Assembly (NCBI GenBank): GCA_025943965.1
Contig: JAPCWD010000004.1
Coordinates: 1-64,000, forward strand
From: Synergistaceae bacterium DZ-S4
GTDB lineage: Bacteria; Synergistota; Synergistia; Synergistales; Synergistaceae
Direction of reading: 5' to 3'
Length of the DNA: 64,000 nucleotides
In this document: positions 26,870 to 33,768 of the stretch, in pieces
Layout: each line of letters opens with the position of its first letter
Position numbering within the stretch: position 1 is the stretch's first letter
Notes under the pieces: generated by a model
Database searches by the model: none
What the model was told of the DNA's origin: nothing
What the model saw: the letters and a program-made list of their open reading frames with translations, nothing else
Made by a program: the position numbers and the translations under genes

Positions 26870-26988
26870 TTTATAGCGGCGCTAACTTAACAAAGCTTGC
26901 GGAGCCTTCCTTCGACGTATGCCCAATACGCCTTCGGAAGGCTCCGCTGCGCGTTGTGTCGTTATCACTCGCTCTAAATCCCAATTGC
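26861..26988. repeat. Palindromic repeat (family A) at the aminotransferase stop
   Basis: This element of about 125 bp contains GCGGCGCTAACTTAACAAAG, a GGAGCCTTCC/GGAAGGCTCC stem around a GACGTAT/ATACG core, and an outer arm pair ATTTATAG/CTCTAAAT. The aminotransferase stop codon TGA lies inside the left arm. Confidence 0.8.
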
Positions 26989-27014
26989 GATATTGCTGTT
27001 GACTATCGCAAAAA

Positions 27015-27085
27015 ACTAAAAGCGCGGCGCTGACTTAGCAAAGCTTGTGGAGCCTCACTTCGACGTATTAAGTACGATGGCGAAG
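27015..27085. repeat. Partial palindromic repeat (family A)
   Basis: The left half of family A (GCGGCGCTGACTTAGCAAAG, GTGGAGCCTCACTTCGACG) is followed by a changed right half in which GCGAAGTG completes a shorter hairpin with CACTTCG. The remainder is replaced by a GCGGCATGAAGATGCCGC hairpin (27084-27101). Confidence 0.7.
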
Positions 27086-27125
27086 TGCGGCATGAAGATG
27101 CCGCGGGAAGCTGCGATTCCATCGC

Positions 27126-27472
27126 CGCGAAGCGATTGGGAAGCGGTTGTTAAAATCTAAGGACCAACTGATTTGCAATCGATTCCCTACTGACTCCCGC
27201 CGGATGTTTTTCCGGCAGATCCTGCGTTGTCCCCGAGTGCTTGTATCGAGAGCGATTTATGCATTCGGGAACGACGGAGAGGGGCCAAGGTCATCAATGA
27301 ATTAAGGTCCAATTCACCGCAGCTTGAAAAGCTGCAAATTCTCCGCGATGCGAAGCGATGCAAATTCACCGTCGCGCAGACGCGACAAATTCACCGCAGC
27401 CCAGAAGCTGCAAATTTACTCGCCCCTACAACCGCTCACCATCGCTTCACGGCGATAAAGATCGCCGCTTCA
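27126..27472. other. Intergenic region without a gene; hairpin-repeat array
   Basis: No coding sequence is supported. It holds a CCGAGTGC...GCATTCGGGAACGACGG element (about 27230-27275) and the tandem hairpin array at 27310-27420. It ends at the symporter stop codon. Confidence 0.6.
27310..27420. repeat. Tandem CAAATTCnCCG hairpin array (family B)
   Basis: The conserved block CAAATTCnCCG (or a variant) starts at about 27310, 27335, 27361, 27386 and 27411, a period of 25-26 bp. Between blocks lie short inserts of different sequence, three of which are self-complementary (CAGCTT/AAGCTG, TCGCG/CGCGA, CAGC/GCTG). Confidence 0.75.
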
Positions 27473-28945
27473 CTATCTAATGGGCATATCCTCTTCGGCC
27501 GCGGACCCGGAAAGTGCGGGCATCGTGAAAGTTCCCTTTTTGGCAAAAATTGCAAACGAAATAAATGATGCCGCTACTCCAGGAAGTATGGGGTGTATGG
27601 CCCCTATTATCCCGGGGGCGTAAAATCCGGTCATGCCCATTGACGTGGGTTTGTAGGCCAGGAGATACCACGCTGTAGTACCCGCGAGGCCCCCGATCGA
27701 GGACATCAGTGCCGCAGAAGATCCTGCCCTGGGTCCCTGAATAAGAAGGGCAAGATAAGGGACAAGGATCGAGCATGCCAGTATGGTCCAGCTTGTGGCG
27801 CAGATAAGGGCGATGATCGAGGAGCTTTTCAGTGCGAAAACCCCGCTGCAGACAGTGCAGAAGATGACGACGATCCTCCACGACCAGCCGGTGAGGTGTT
27901 TTTTGAATACATCCCTGCCCAGGCTGCCGCTTGCTATATGCAGAAGTGCGGATGCTGTGGAGAGAGATGCCGATACTATCGCGAGGGCAAAAAGCTGCTG
28001 ACCGAATACCGGAAGAAGTTTATGTACCAGCGTGGGAAGTACAATATCAGGATTTGTTATCCCGGGTCCCAGGATCAGCCTTGAAAGCGCGCTTGCAAAG
28101 TAGGCTCCGCCGACCACGACAGAGAGCGCAAGCATAGCCAGCGGAGCAGCTTTTCTTGTCTCTTGGGTGCTCTTGAGGGCGAAGTGTCTCTGTATCATCT
28201 GAGGCTGTGCCCAGATGCCGACCGATGTCACTATGGTAAGGAAGATAATATTGAGCCCGGCAGGACCGCTGCTCAACGCCAGAAAACCGTTGTTTGCAGC
28301 CTCTGTAGGAGGAAGCGCCGCCAGTGCCTGGAGACCTGTTATCGGACCGCCAACCTCTCGAAGCAGAGAGAAGAGAAGGGCACCGACTCCGACTATCATT
28401 ACAAGCCCCTGGAAGGCTTCAGTGTAAAGAACGCCCCTCAGCCCCCCCCAGACGACGCTTATCCCTACAACGGCCACAAGGAGGGCAAGCGCGGTGTTTG
28501 TGGAGATAGGCAGTACTCCGGAGACCATGACTGCTGCGCCTTTGAATACTGCTGAACCGTAAATTATAAGCAGTACTGTCGATATGAAGCCGAGGAATAC
28601 CTGCAGCTTCGGGGTCTCAAATGCCTTTGAGAGGAATTCAGCCGGTGTTTTTGAATTAAGCTTCCTCTGCCACAGCCTTGTAGGCCATGCGAGGTAACGG
28701 TAGACGAACCATGTCCCGAGCCAGACGTTGCCCGCCGCGATCAGGAGCATCTGCATCCCGAAGATGTAACAGAGGCCGCCGAACCCGACCAGCGCCACAG
28801 CAGAAATATATGTGGCGACATATGCAAGGGCCTGAACAGCTACGCCAACTTTTCCCGGAAGCAGCGCGTCCCTGCTTCTTGAGTATTTGGCTATAAGGAC
28901 AAGGAGTACAGCGTATCCGATCCAGAGGGGGGCAAAAGTAAACAT
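27473..28945 (-). CDS. Sodium:solute symporter family transporter, probable tyrosine uptake
   Basis: This inner-membrane protein of 490 residues has about thirteen hydrophobic segments. It is of the SSS family (pantothenate/proline symporter-like), marked by WGGLRGVLYTEAFQGLVMIV and a helix pair around SIGIWAQPQMIQRHFALK-type sequence (about 235-255). It would import a solute with sodium. The annotated substrate is unknown, but a leader peptide with five tyrosine codons and a terminator lie just upstream, so tyrosine or another aromatic amino acid is likely. The start ATG is one base after the stop of the 31-residue gene, and its own ribosome site is weak, so translation is probably coupled. 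Confidence 0.85.
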   Translation of the reverse strand: MFTFAPLWIGYAVLLVLIAKYSRSRDALLPGKVGVAVQALAYVATYISAVALVGFGGLCYIFGMQMLLIAAGNVWLGTWFVYRYLAWPTRLWQRKLNSKTPAEFLSKAFETPKLQVFLGFISTVLLIIYGSAVFKGAAVMVSGVLPISTNTALALLVAVVGISVVWGGLRGVLYTEAFQGLVMIVGVGALLFSLLREVGGPITGLQALAALPPTEAANNGFLALSSGPAGLNIIFLTIVTSVGIWAQPQMIQRHFALKSTQETRKAAPLAMLALSVVVGGAYFASALSRLILGPGITNPDIVLPTLVHKLLPVFGQQLFALAIVSASLSTASALLHIASGSLGRDVFKKHLTGWSWRIVVIFCTVCSGVFALKSSSIIALICATSWTILACSILVPYLALLIQGPRAGSSAALMSSIGGLAGTTAWYLLAYKPTSMGMTGFYAPGIIGAIHPILPGVAASFISFAIFAKKGTFTMPALSGSAAEEDMPIR

Positions 28946-28946
28946 T

Positions 28947-29042
28947 TTATTTCACCGACCTGATGATCTTCATTATCGACCATGCCGCACTCCACAAAAG
29001 CGAAGCCCCTGAAACTATTACCCACATATCAGTATTTAACAT
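28947..29042 (-). CDS. 31-residue symporter-associated membrane mini-protein
   Basis: This short frame begins MLNTDMWVIVSGASLLWSAA and ends with KIIRSVK. It is a single hydrophobic helix with a basic tail, expected in the inner membrane with its C-terminus inside. Its start is preceded by GGAGG at seven bases, and its stop TAA is one base before the symporter ATG. The layout matches the small accessory proteins encoded next to some SSS symporters. It is absent from most length-limited gene lists. A role in symporter assembly or stability is inferred from position only. Confidence 0.8.
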   Translation of the reverse strand: MLNTDMWVIVSGASLLWSAAWSIMKIIRSVK

Positions 29043-29102
29043 TTATAATTCCTCCGATCAATTTTTTACATTTGGTATAAAATGCAGATCCGTGTGATCA
29101 AC

Positions 29103-29138
29103 AAAAAAGGACCGCCGGCCCTCGGGTCGGCGGTCCTT
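29103..29138 (-). terminator. Attenuator terminator before the symporter operon
   Basis: A 14-bp stem (one G-T pair) with a CGAG loop is followed on the minus strand by TTTTTT. It lies between the Tyr-rich leader peptide and the 31-residue gene, so it controls read-through into the symporter. A 7-bp competing pairing between 29201-29207 and 29120-29126 would open it. Confidence 0.8.
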
Positions 29139-29163
29139 GAAGTGTCATCCAGCAGAAATATCC

Positions 29164-29274
29164 CTATGCTGACTCAGACTTCGCAGAAAACACCAATAGC
29201 CCCGAGGCGTGATCGCAGCGAGGATAAGAATATGCGTAATAATAGGAAACGTTTCTGAACATATCAGCCGGCAT
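29164..29274 (-). CDS. Tyrosine-rich leader peptide, 36 residues
   Basis: The frame encodes 36 residues containing the segment SYYYAYSYP, with five Tyr codons (TAT, TAT, TAC, TAT, TAT) at positions 11-17. AAGGAGG lies nine bases before the ATG, and a -35/-10 pair lies about 55-80 bases upstream. The stop is followed by a terminator and then by the symporter operon. The arrangement implies ribosome-mediated attenuation: slow Tyr decoding stalls the ribosome and lets the CCTCGGG segment (codons 23-25) pair with the terminator loop. No homologue is known to me. The peptide itself is unlikely to have another function. Confidence 0.8.
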   Translation of the reverse strand: MPADMFRNVSYYYAYSYPRCDHASGLLVFSAKSESA

Positions 29275-29327
29275 TTTCGCGAGCCTCCTTTGTTTTTTGA
29301 AGTCAGATCTTATAATGATTGCACGAG

Positions 29328-29357
29328 ATAATACAGCCACTTCCCCCTTGCTGTCAA
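29328..29357 (-). promoter_or_regulatory. Promoter of the Tyr-leader/symporter operon
   Basis: On the minus strand a perfect -35 TTGACA (29357-29352) and -10 TATTAT (29333-29328) lie 18 bp apart. Transcription would start near 29320, about 46 bases before the leader ATG. A family A palindrome lies just upstream of the -35 box. Confidence 0.65.
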
Positions 29358-29359
29358 TA

Positions 29360-29487
29360 GCAATTGGGATTTATAGCGGCGCTGACTTAGCAACGCTTGC
29401 GGACTCTCGCTTCGACGTATTGATATACGCCTTTACGAGAGTTCGCTGCGCATTGCGTCGTTATCATCTGTTCTATATCCCAATTGC
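29360..29487. repeat. Palindromic repeat (family A) upstream of the Tyr-leader promoter
   Basis: The inner stem is GGACTCTCG/CGAGAGTTC instead of GGAGCCTTCC/GGAAGGCTCC, so both sides have changed together. Outer arms are CAATTGGGATTTATAG and CTATATCCCAATTG, again complementary. Confidence 0.8.
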
Positions 29488-29495
29488 CCCTCCCC

Positions 29496-29612
29496 GTCTT
29501 CCCGGTATGCCTTCGAGCCGGGATCCACTGTCTCTGATTTTGACCTTGATTTCTATTCGTAGAACAACATATAAACCCTATGGATCCCGGCTCGAAGGCA
29601 TACCGGGAAGAC
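29496..29612. repeat. Perfect 32-bp inverted repeat around 53 bp
   Basis: Positions 29496-29527 and 29581-29612 are exact reverse complements over 32 bp, beginning GTCTTCCCGGTATGCCTTCG. A partial third copy of the arm (GGCATACCGGGAAGA) follows at 29626-29640. No transposase is encoded inside. Related, weaker elements occur at about 8.3, 15.1, 27.2 and 61.1 kb. Confidence 0.85.
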
Positions 29613-29930
29613 AATAAAAAGATAAGGCATACCGGGAAGATGATGGTGAATGAGTCTGGGAATGACGGAGAGGAGGGACAGTGCCTGTACGGTGGGGATT
29701 TTGAACCTCCGTGGCCTATGGCCGCAATTCTCCGAACCTGCCCCCGCCCCTTACGACGGCTCAGCTACTGCTTAGCGACCGCTTAGCCATTGCTCAGCTG
29801 TATTTAAGAAACGACCGCTTGCCTACAGCTTGCCAATTGCTTGCCGACCGCTCGCCCATCCCTAGGAAGTTCATGGTAAAATACATAGTTGGTTTTTATA
29901 AAATATGCCCGTTTTGGGAGGAAAGATATC
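29613..29930. other. Intergenic region without a gene before the CofE-like gene
   Basis: No coding sequence is supported. It holds a GGCCTATGGCC hairpin unit of family B (about 29711-29735) and the 11-bp heptamer array (29759-29856). The CofE-like ribosome site is at about 29916-29923. Confidence 0.6.
29759..29856. repeat. Two 11-bp period heptamer arrays
   Basis: GCTCAGC or GCTTAGC starts at 29759, 29770, 29781 and 29792; GCTTGCC or GCTCGCC starts at 29817, 29828, 29839 and 29850. Both sets have an exact 11-bp period with four-base spacers of varying sequence. Confidence 0.85.
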
Positions 29931-31109
29931 ATGCGCTATGTTGGAGCAGCTTCCAGAGGTATCCGTCTGCCGGTAATAACTAAAGGTGCAGATCTGATAA
30001 ATATAATTTCCGATACGATCGTTGCCGCATCTGAAAATGAGAGGGATCCGTTCGTTATCAGGGACAGTGATATAGTTGGAGTGACGGAATCACTTGTTGC
30101 ACGGTCTCAGGGAAATTATGTGACCCTTTCTGATATATCTGAGGATGTAAAAAAAAGGGTCCCGGAAGGTGATGTCTCCATCATTTTCCCCATATTGAGC
30201 AGAAACAGGTTTCATCAGCTGCTCAGGGGGATAGTGAACGGTGTCAGGGGCAAGGTTCGTGTATTTCTCTCCTATCCATCGGATGAAGTTGGCAACCAGG
30301 TCATTGATCCGATGAATTTTTACCTCAACAGTGACAGACTGTCCTGCGACAGCTTTGATGAAAAAGAGTATTACGAGGTCTTCGGGGAATGCAGACATCC
30401 CTTTACCGGCGTCGATTACGTGCAGCTTTACAAATCGATAGACCCTGAAAAGGTATCCGTACATTTCGCCAATAATCCCCTTGCTGCGCTCAGTTTCTCA
30501 AATACAGTGATAGTGGCAAGTATACATACCAGGAAGCTCCACAGGGATATCCTTGAAAAAGCAGGGGCAAATGTGATCTCGCTTGATGAGATATGCAGCT
30601 CACCCATAAGGGATGGGGCAGGCTTCAACGAGCAGTACGGCCTGCTTGGATCCAACTATACAAACGACAACTCTGTGAAGCTCTTCCCACGCGATTGCGA
30701 TGCCTTCGTGAGAGAGCTCCAAAAGGAGCTTTTTGACCGCACGGGCAAAAAAATTGAGGTGCTCGTTTATGGGGACGGGGCTTTCAAGGATCCCGTCTGC
30801 GGAATATGGGAGCTTGCGGATCCCGTGGTCTCGCCCGGCTATACCGACGGACTCAGCGGGATGCCTAAGGAGATAAAGTTCAAGTACGTGGCAGACAACG
30901 CGGGGGACAAGGACCCCTCCGACGCTATCCGAGAGGCCATCGAGTCAAAGGGCGAGATGGACAAGTACGGACACTGCACACTCGGGACCACGCCAAGACG
31001 CATGACTGACCTCATTGGCTCCCTCTGCGACCTAACTTCAGGCTCAGGTGACAAGGGTACGCCCGTCGTCTACATTCAGGGATACTTCGACTGCTACCTG
31101 GATGACTGA
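29931..31109 (+). CDS. CofE-like coenzyme F420-0:L-glutamate ligase family protein
   Basis: This 392-residue soluble protein has the CofE/FbiB-N fold signature: an N-terminal IRLPVITKGADLINIISDTI and DSDIVGVTESLVAR, and a later region LSGSNYT-like (LLGSNYTNDN) and DPVCGIWELADPVVSPGY. In F420-makers this fold adds glutamate to F420-0, but no other F420 gene is present here, and Synergistota are not known for F420, so another glutamyl- or amino-acid ligase reaction is possible. ATG 29931 follows GGGAGGAAA. Its stop overlaps the thioesterase start by eight bases, so the two are translated together. Confidence 0.78.
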   Translation: MRYVGAASRGIRLPVITKGADLINIISDTIVAASENERDPFVIRDSDIVGVTESLVARSQGNYVTLSDISEDVKKRVPEGDVSIIFPILSRNRFHQLLRGIVNGVRGKVRVFLSYPSDEVGNQVIDPMNFYLNSDRLSCDSFDEKEYYEVFGECRHPFTGVDYVQLYKSIDPEKVSVHFANNPLAALSFSNTVIVASIHTRKLHRDILEKAGANVISLDEICSSPIRDGAGFNEQYGLLGSNYTNDNSVKLFPRDCDAFVRELQKELFDRTGKKIEVLVYGDGAFKDPVCGIWELADPVVSPGYTDGLSGMPKEIKFKYVADNAGDKDPSDAIREAIESKGEMDKYGHCTLGTTPRRMTDLIGSLCDLTSGSGDKGTPVVYIQGYFDCYLDD

Positions 31110-31836
31110 TCTCGAAAACCAGATCCCCTTCAGCGGGATCGACCCGAAGGGCAGGCTTAAATTCGGTGTGCTGCTGGAAATGTTCCAGGAGATGGCTGAC
31201 ATCGATGCCTCAAAATACAACCTCTCAGTCAGGCAGACCCTCGAGCACGACGTTACCTGGGTCCTGAGGAAATACCGCATCGACCTGGAGAAATATCCGA
31301 CTAAAGATGACGGGACGATAAGGATAAAGACCTACGCCGAACCCTTCCGCAACCTCTATTCGCTGCGTTCGTACAAGCTCTGGAACGGAGCGGGAGATTT
31401 TCTCGGCTCAGCCTATACGTGGTGGGTGCTCCTGGACCTTAAAAGGGAAAGACCGATCCGCCTTGACAAAAGCGAGCTGATGACGGGCTTCATGGAGAGG
31501 GTCTCGGAAGTGCTTCCCGAGGACGTGAAAGTACCGGATCTTACAGATCCTCAGATTGAGGAGAAGTGGAAGGTCCGCTGGCAGGATCTGGACGTCAACG
31601 ACCACACGAACCACGCGGTCTTCTTCAGCTGGGCGCTGGATACTGTGCCGGATAAAGTCAGCGAAGGGCTTGCGCCTGTTCATGTGGAGTCAGAGTTCTT
31701 ACACGCCATACCGCGCACCCGGGTGCGCTGCCTCACTCAGGAAATGCCCTGCAGTGAGGGCAGGCGTTTCCTGCACTCACTGCGGCACATGGAAGATGAT
31801 ACAGAATATGCCAAACTGAGCTCACTCTGGAAATAG
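31102..31836 (+). CDS. Acyl-ACP thioesterase family protein
   Basis: This 244-residue protein looks like a double-hotdog acyl-ACP thioesterase: the first hotdog starts at PFSGIDPKGRLKFGVLLEMF and the second at KWKVRWQDLDVNDHTNHAVF, with catalytic-type Asp, Asn and His in the DLDVNDHTNH segment. The start ATG 31102 overlaps the stop of the CofE-like gene (GATGACTGA), giving tight coupling; the frame extends upstream but without a ribosome site. It would release fatty acids from ACP. The pairing with a glutamate-ligase-like protein has no obvious explanation. Confidence 0.82.
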   Translation: MTDLENQIPFSGIDPKGRLKFGVLLEMFQEMADIDASKYNLSVRQTLEHDVTWVLRKYRIDLEKYPTKDDGTIRIKTYAEPFRNLYSLRSYKLWNGAGDFLGSAYTWWVLLDLKRERPIRLDKSELMTGFMERVSEVLPEDVKVPDLTDPQIEEKWKVRWQDLDVNDHTNHAVFFSWALDTVPDKVSEGLAPVHVESEFLHAIPRTRVRCLTQEMPCSEGRRFLHSLRHMEDDTEYAKLSSLWK

Positions 31837-31851
31837 AGTGAGCTTTTTCTT

Positions 31852-32391
31852 TTAATCGATAAAACGGACTATCTCGCTGAGTTCTTTCCTGTTTTTATCC
31901 CTTATCTTATCGTCCGACGGATAACCGAGGGCAATTACCGCCCGTACAGTGTCTCCCCTGGGGATGTTGAGCAGTTCCTTAACATCACTGTCCTCAAAGG
32001 TTCCCATTATGCATGTTGCAAGGTCTGATTCTGCAGCCTTCAGCGTGAAGTGCGCTATTGCTATGCCGATGTCGCCATGGGCAAAGTGTTTGCAGCTCCA
32101 TCTCTCAAGCACTCCCGGCATAAGTTTGGGGCATTCATCTTCACTGACTGTTATAAGCACCGGAGCCGCGTCTGCGAATTTGTTTCCTCCCACGATCTGC
32201 AGAAGGTTGGCGAGCTTCGCTTTCGTTTCCGGTTCAGTGACCACTGTAAATTTCCATGGCTGGCTGTTGCAGGCCGACGGGGCCAGTCTTGCGGCATCAA
32301 GACATTTGCTTATATCTTCCTTTGTCACAGGCTTTGTCTCGTAGCTCCGGCAGCTTTGCCTTTTCAAAATTATTTCATCCAGTTTCTGCAT
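31852..32391 (-). CDS. Nitroreductase family protein
   Basis: This FMN-dependent oxidoreductase of 179 residues has the family start ILKRQSCRSYETKPVTKEDI and the typical AARLAPSACNSQPWKF motif for FMN contact. Such enzymes reduce nitro groups, quinones or similar substrates with NAD(P)H; the substrate here is unknown. The ATG follows AAGGAGATG. It lies 12 bases after the MATE gene 32404-33768 on the same strand, so it is probably the last gene of a MATE-MATE-nitroreductase operon. Confidence 0.85.
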   Translation of the reverse strand: MQKLDEIILKRQSCRSYETKPVTKEDISKCLDAARLAPSACNSQPWKFTVVTEPETKAKLANLLQIVGGNKFADAAPVLITVSEDECPKLMPGVLERWSCKHFAHGDIGIAIAHFTLKAAESDLATCIMGTFEDSDVKELLNIPRGDTVRAVIALGYPSDDKIRDKNRKELSEIVRFID

Positions 32392-32403
32392 ACGTTCATC
32401 TCC

Positions 32404-33768
32404 TTATGAAAGTTTAAGACTTTTCCATCTTCCGCTTCTCAGATATATTATACCTATGGTGATCGAGAGCAGTGATGACATGGGGGTCGCGAAGCCTATG
32501 CTGAAGAGATCTGCTCCTGGAATTTTGCTTAAAAGCCAGGTTGCAGGAACTCTTATCAAAAACGCGGCCATCAGGTTGTTGACCATGCTGAACCTCGTGT
32601 GCCCGCATCCGTTGAAAAATCCGTTGAGGCAGAAGACGAAACATACAAGGATGCAGTCGATGCTGAACGACTTCAGGTAGAGGGAAGTCGCTCTTATCAG
32701 CTCTATATCAGGAGTGAATATTTTTATTACAGCCGGAGAAAAGAACTGAAGCAGGGCAAACGATATCACTCCGAATATCAACGTGACCGAGATCCCGACG
32801 TATAGACATTTTATTGCCCTTTTGGGCCGGCCGGCCCCCATATTCTGCGAGACCATCGCAGAGATAGCAGCTGAAAAGGCGATGGGAGGGAGCATTACAA
32901 ACCCGTTTATCTTTGAGGTGATACCGATGGCAGCGGATGCGACAACGCCACCCATCACACTTACAGTGGCCATTATGAACATGAATGAAACTGTTGTCAT
33001 TGACATCTGGACAGACATAGGCAGCCCTATTTTGAGCAGGTTTTTAAGTTTTTCTCTCTTGATGCGGAAACTGTCGAGCTTGAAGTCGAAATGGAAACTT
33101 TGTTTTTTCAGATATATAACAGCCAGGACTGCGCTCAGCCCCTGGGAGAGTATTGTAGCCAGTGCAGCGCCGGGAGCGCCCATTTTGAAGACAGCGACCA
33201 GGATCAGATCGCCTATGACGTTGCAGACTGATGCTATGGCAACGAAGACAAGCGGACTTTTGGAATCCCCGAATCCCCTCAGCATAGCGCTGAGTGCGTT
33301 GTATGCAAACATAAAAGAAATGCCCGCGGAGCTTATGAAAATATATCCCTCTGTCTGGGAGACTGCCTCAGGGGGAGTCTGAATAAGGCTTACCAGAGGC
33401 TTTACGGCAGCAAACATTATCAGGGTCAGAGCAATGCTTACAATAGCAAAGAGAGTAAACATTGTCCCTATAGTCTCTTTGATGTCAGTATCTGATTTTG
33501 CACCGAAATATCTGGCGATCAGGATCGTTCCTCCCATTGAAAGACCGATTATGACGCCGTTGATAAGGAACATGAATTGGCTTCCTATTGCGGCGGCCGA
33601 AAGTCCCGCCGCGTTTGTGAAGTGCCCGACTATCACTGTATCGACCGCTCCATAAAGTGCCTGGAGAAGGTTCGCAGACATGTAAGGGAGCGCGAATTTT
33701 ATAAGCTGCGGGGTTATATTTCCCTCAGTCAGAGATCGTTCCTTAAAACGCAGCACGCCTTCAGCCAT
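32404..33768 (-). CDS. MATE family efflux transporter (second of a coupled pair)
   Basis: This 454-residue inner-membrane multidrug/metabolite exporter has twelve predicted helices in two six-helix halves. It begins with a LIKFALPYMSANLLQALYGAVDTVIVG segment, where the MATE signature is clear. Its ATG overlaps the stop of the upstream MATE gene by one base (TGATG), so the two are translationally coupled. It likely exports cationic compounds or metabolites with Na+ or H+. It may form a heterodimer with its partner, which would be unusual for MATE proteins. Confidence 0.87.
   Translation of the reverse strand: MAEGVLRFKERSLTEGNITPQLIKFALPYMSANLLQALYGAVDTVIVGHFTNAAGLSAAAIGSQFMFLINGVIIGLSMGGTILIARYFGAKSDTDIKETIGTMFTLFAIVSIALTLIMFAAVKPLVSLIQTPPEAVSQTEGYIFISSAGISFMFAYNALSAMLRGFGDSKSPLVFVAIASVCNVIGDLILVAVFKMGAPGAALATILSQGLSAVLAVIYLKKQSFHFDFKLDSFRIKREKLKNLLKIGLPMSVQMSMTTVSFMFIMATVSVMGGVVASAAIGITSKINGFVMLPPIAFSAAISAMVSQNMGAGRPKRAIKCLYVGISVTLIFGVISFALLQFFSPAVIKIFTPDIELIRATSLYLKSFSIDCILVCFVFCLNGFFNGCGHTRFSMVNNLMAAFLIRVPATWLLSKIPGADLFSIGFATPMSSLLSITIGIIYLRSGRWKSLKLS

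Noticed and set aside
29297..29930. Possible small genes in the repeat region before the CofE-like gene
   Set aside because: The frames run through palindromic and heptamer repeats with no ribosome site at a sensible distance and no recognisable protein features.
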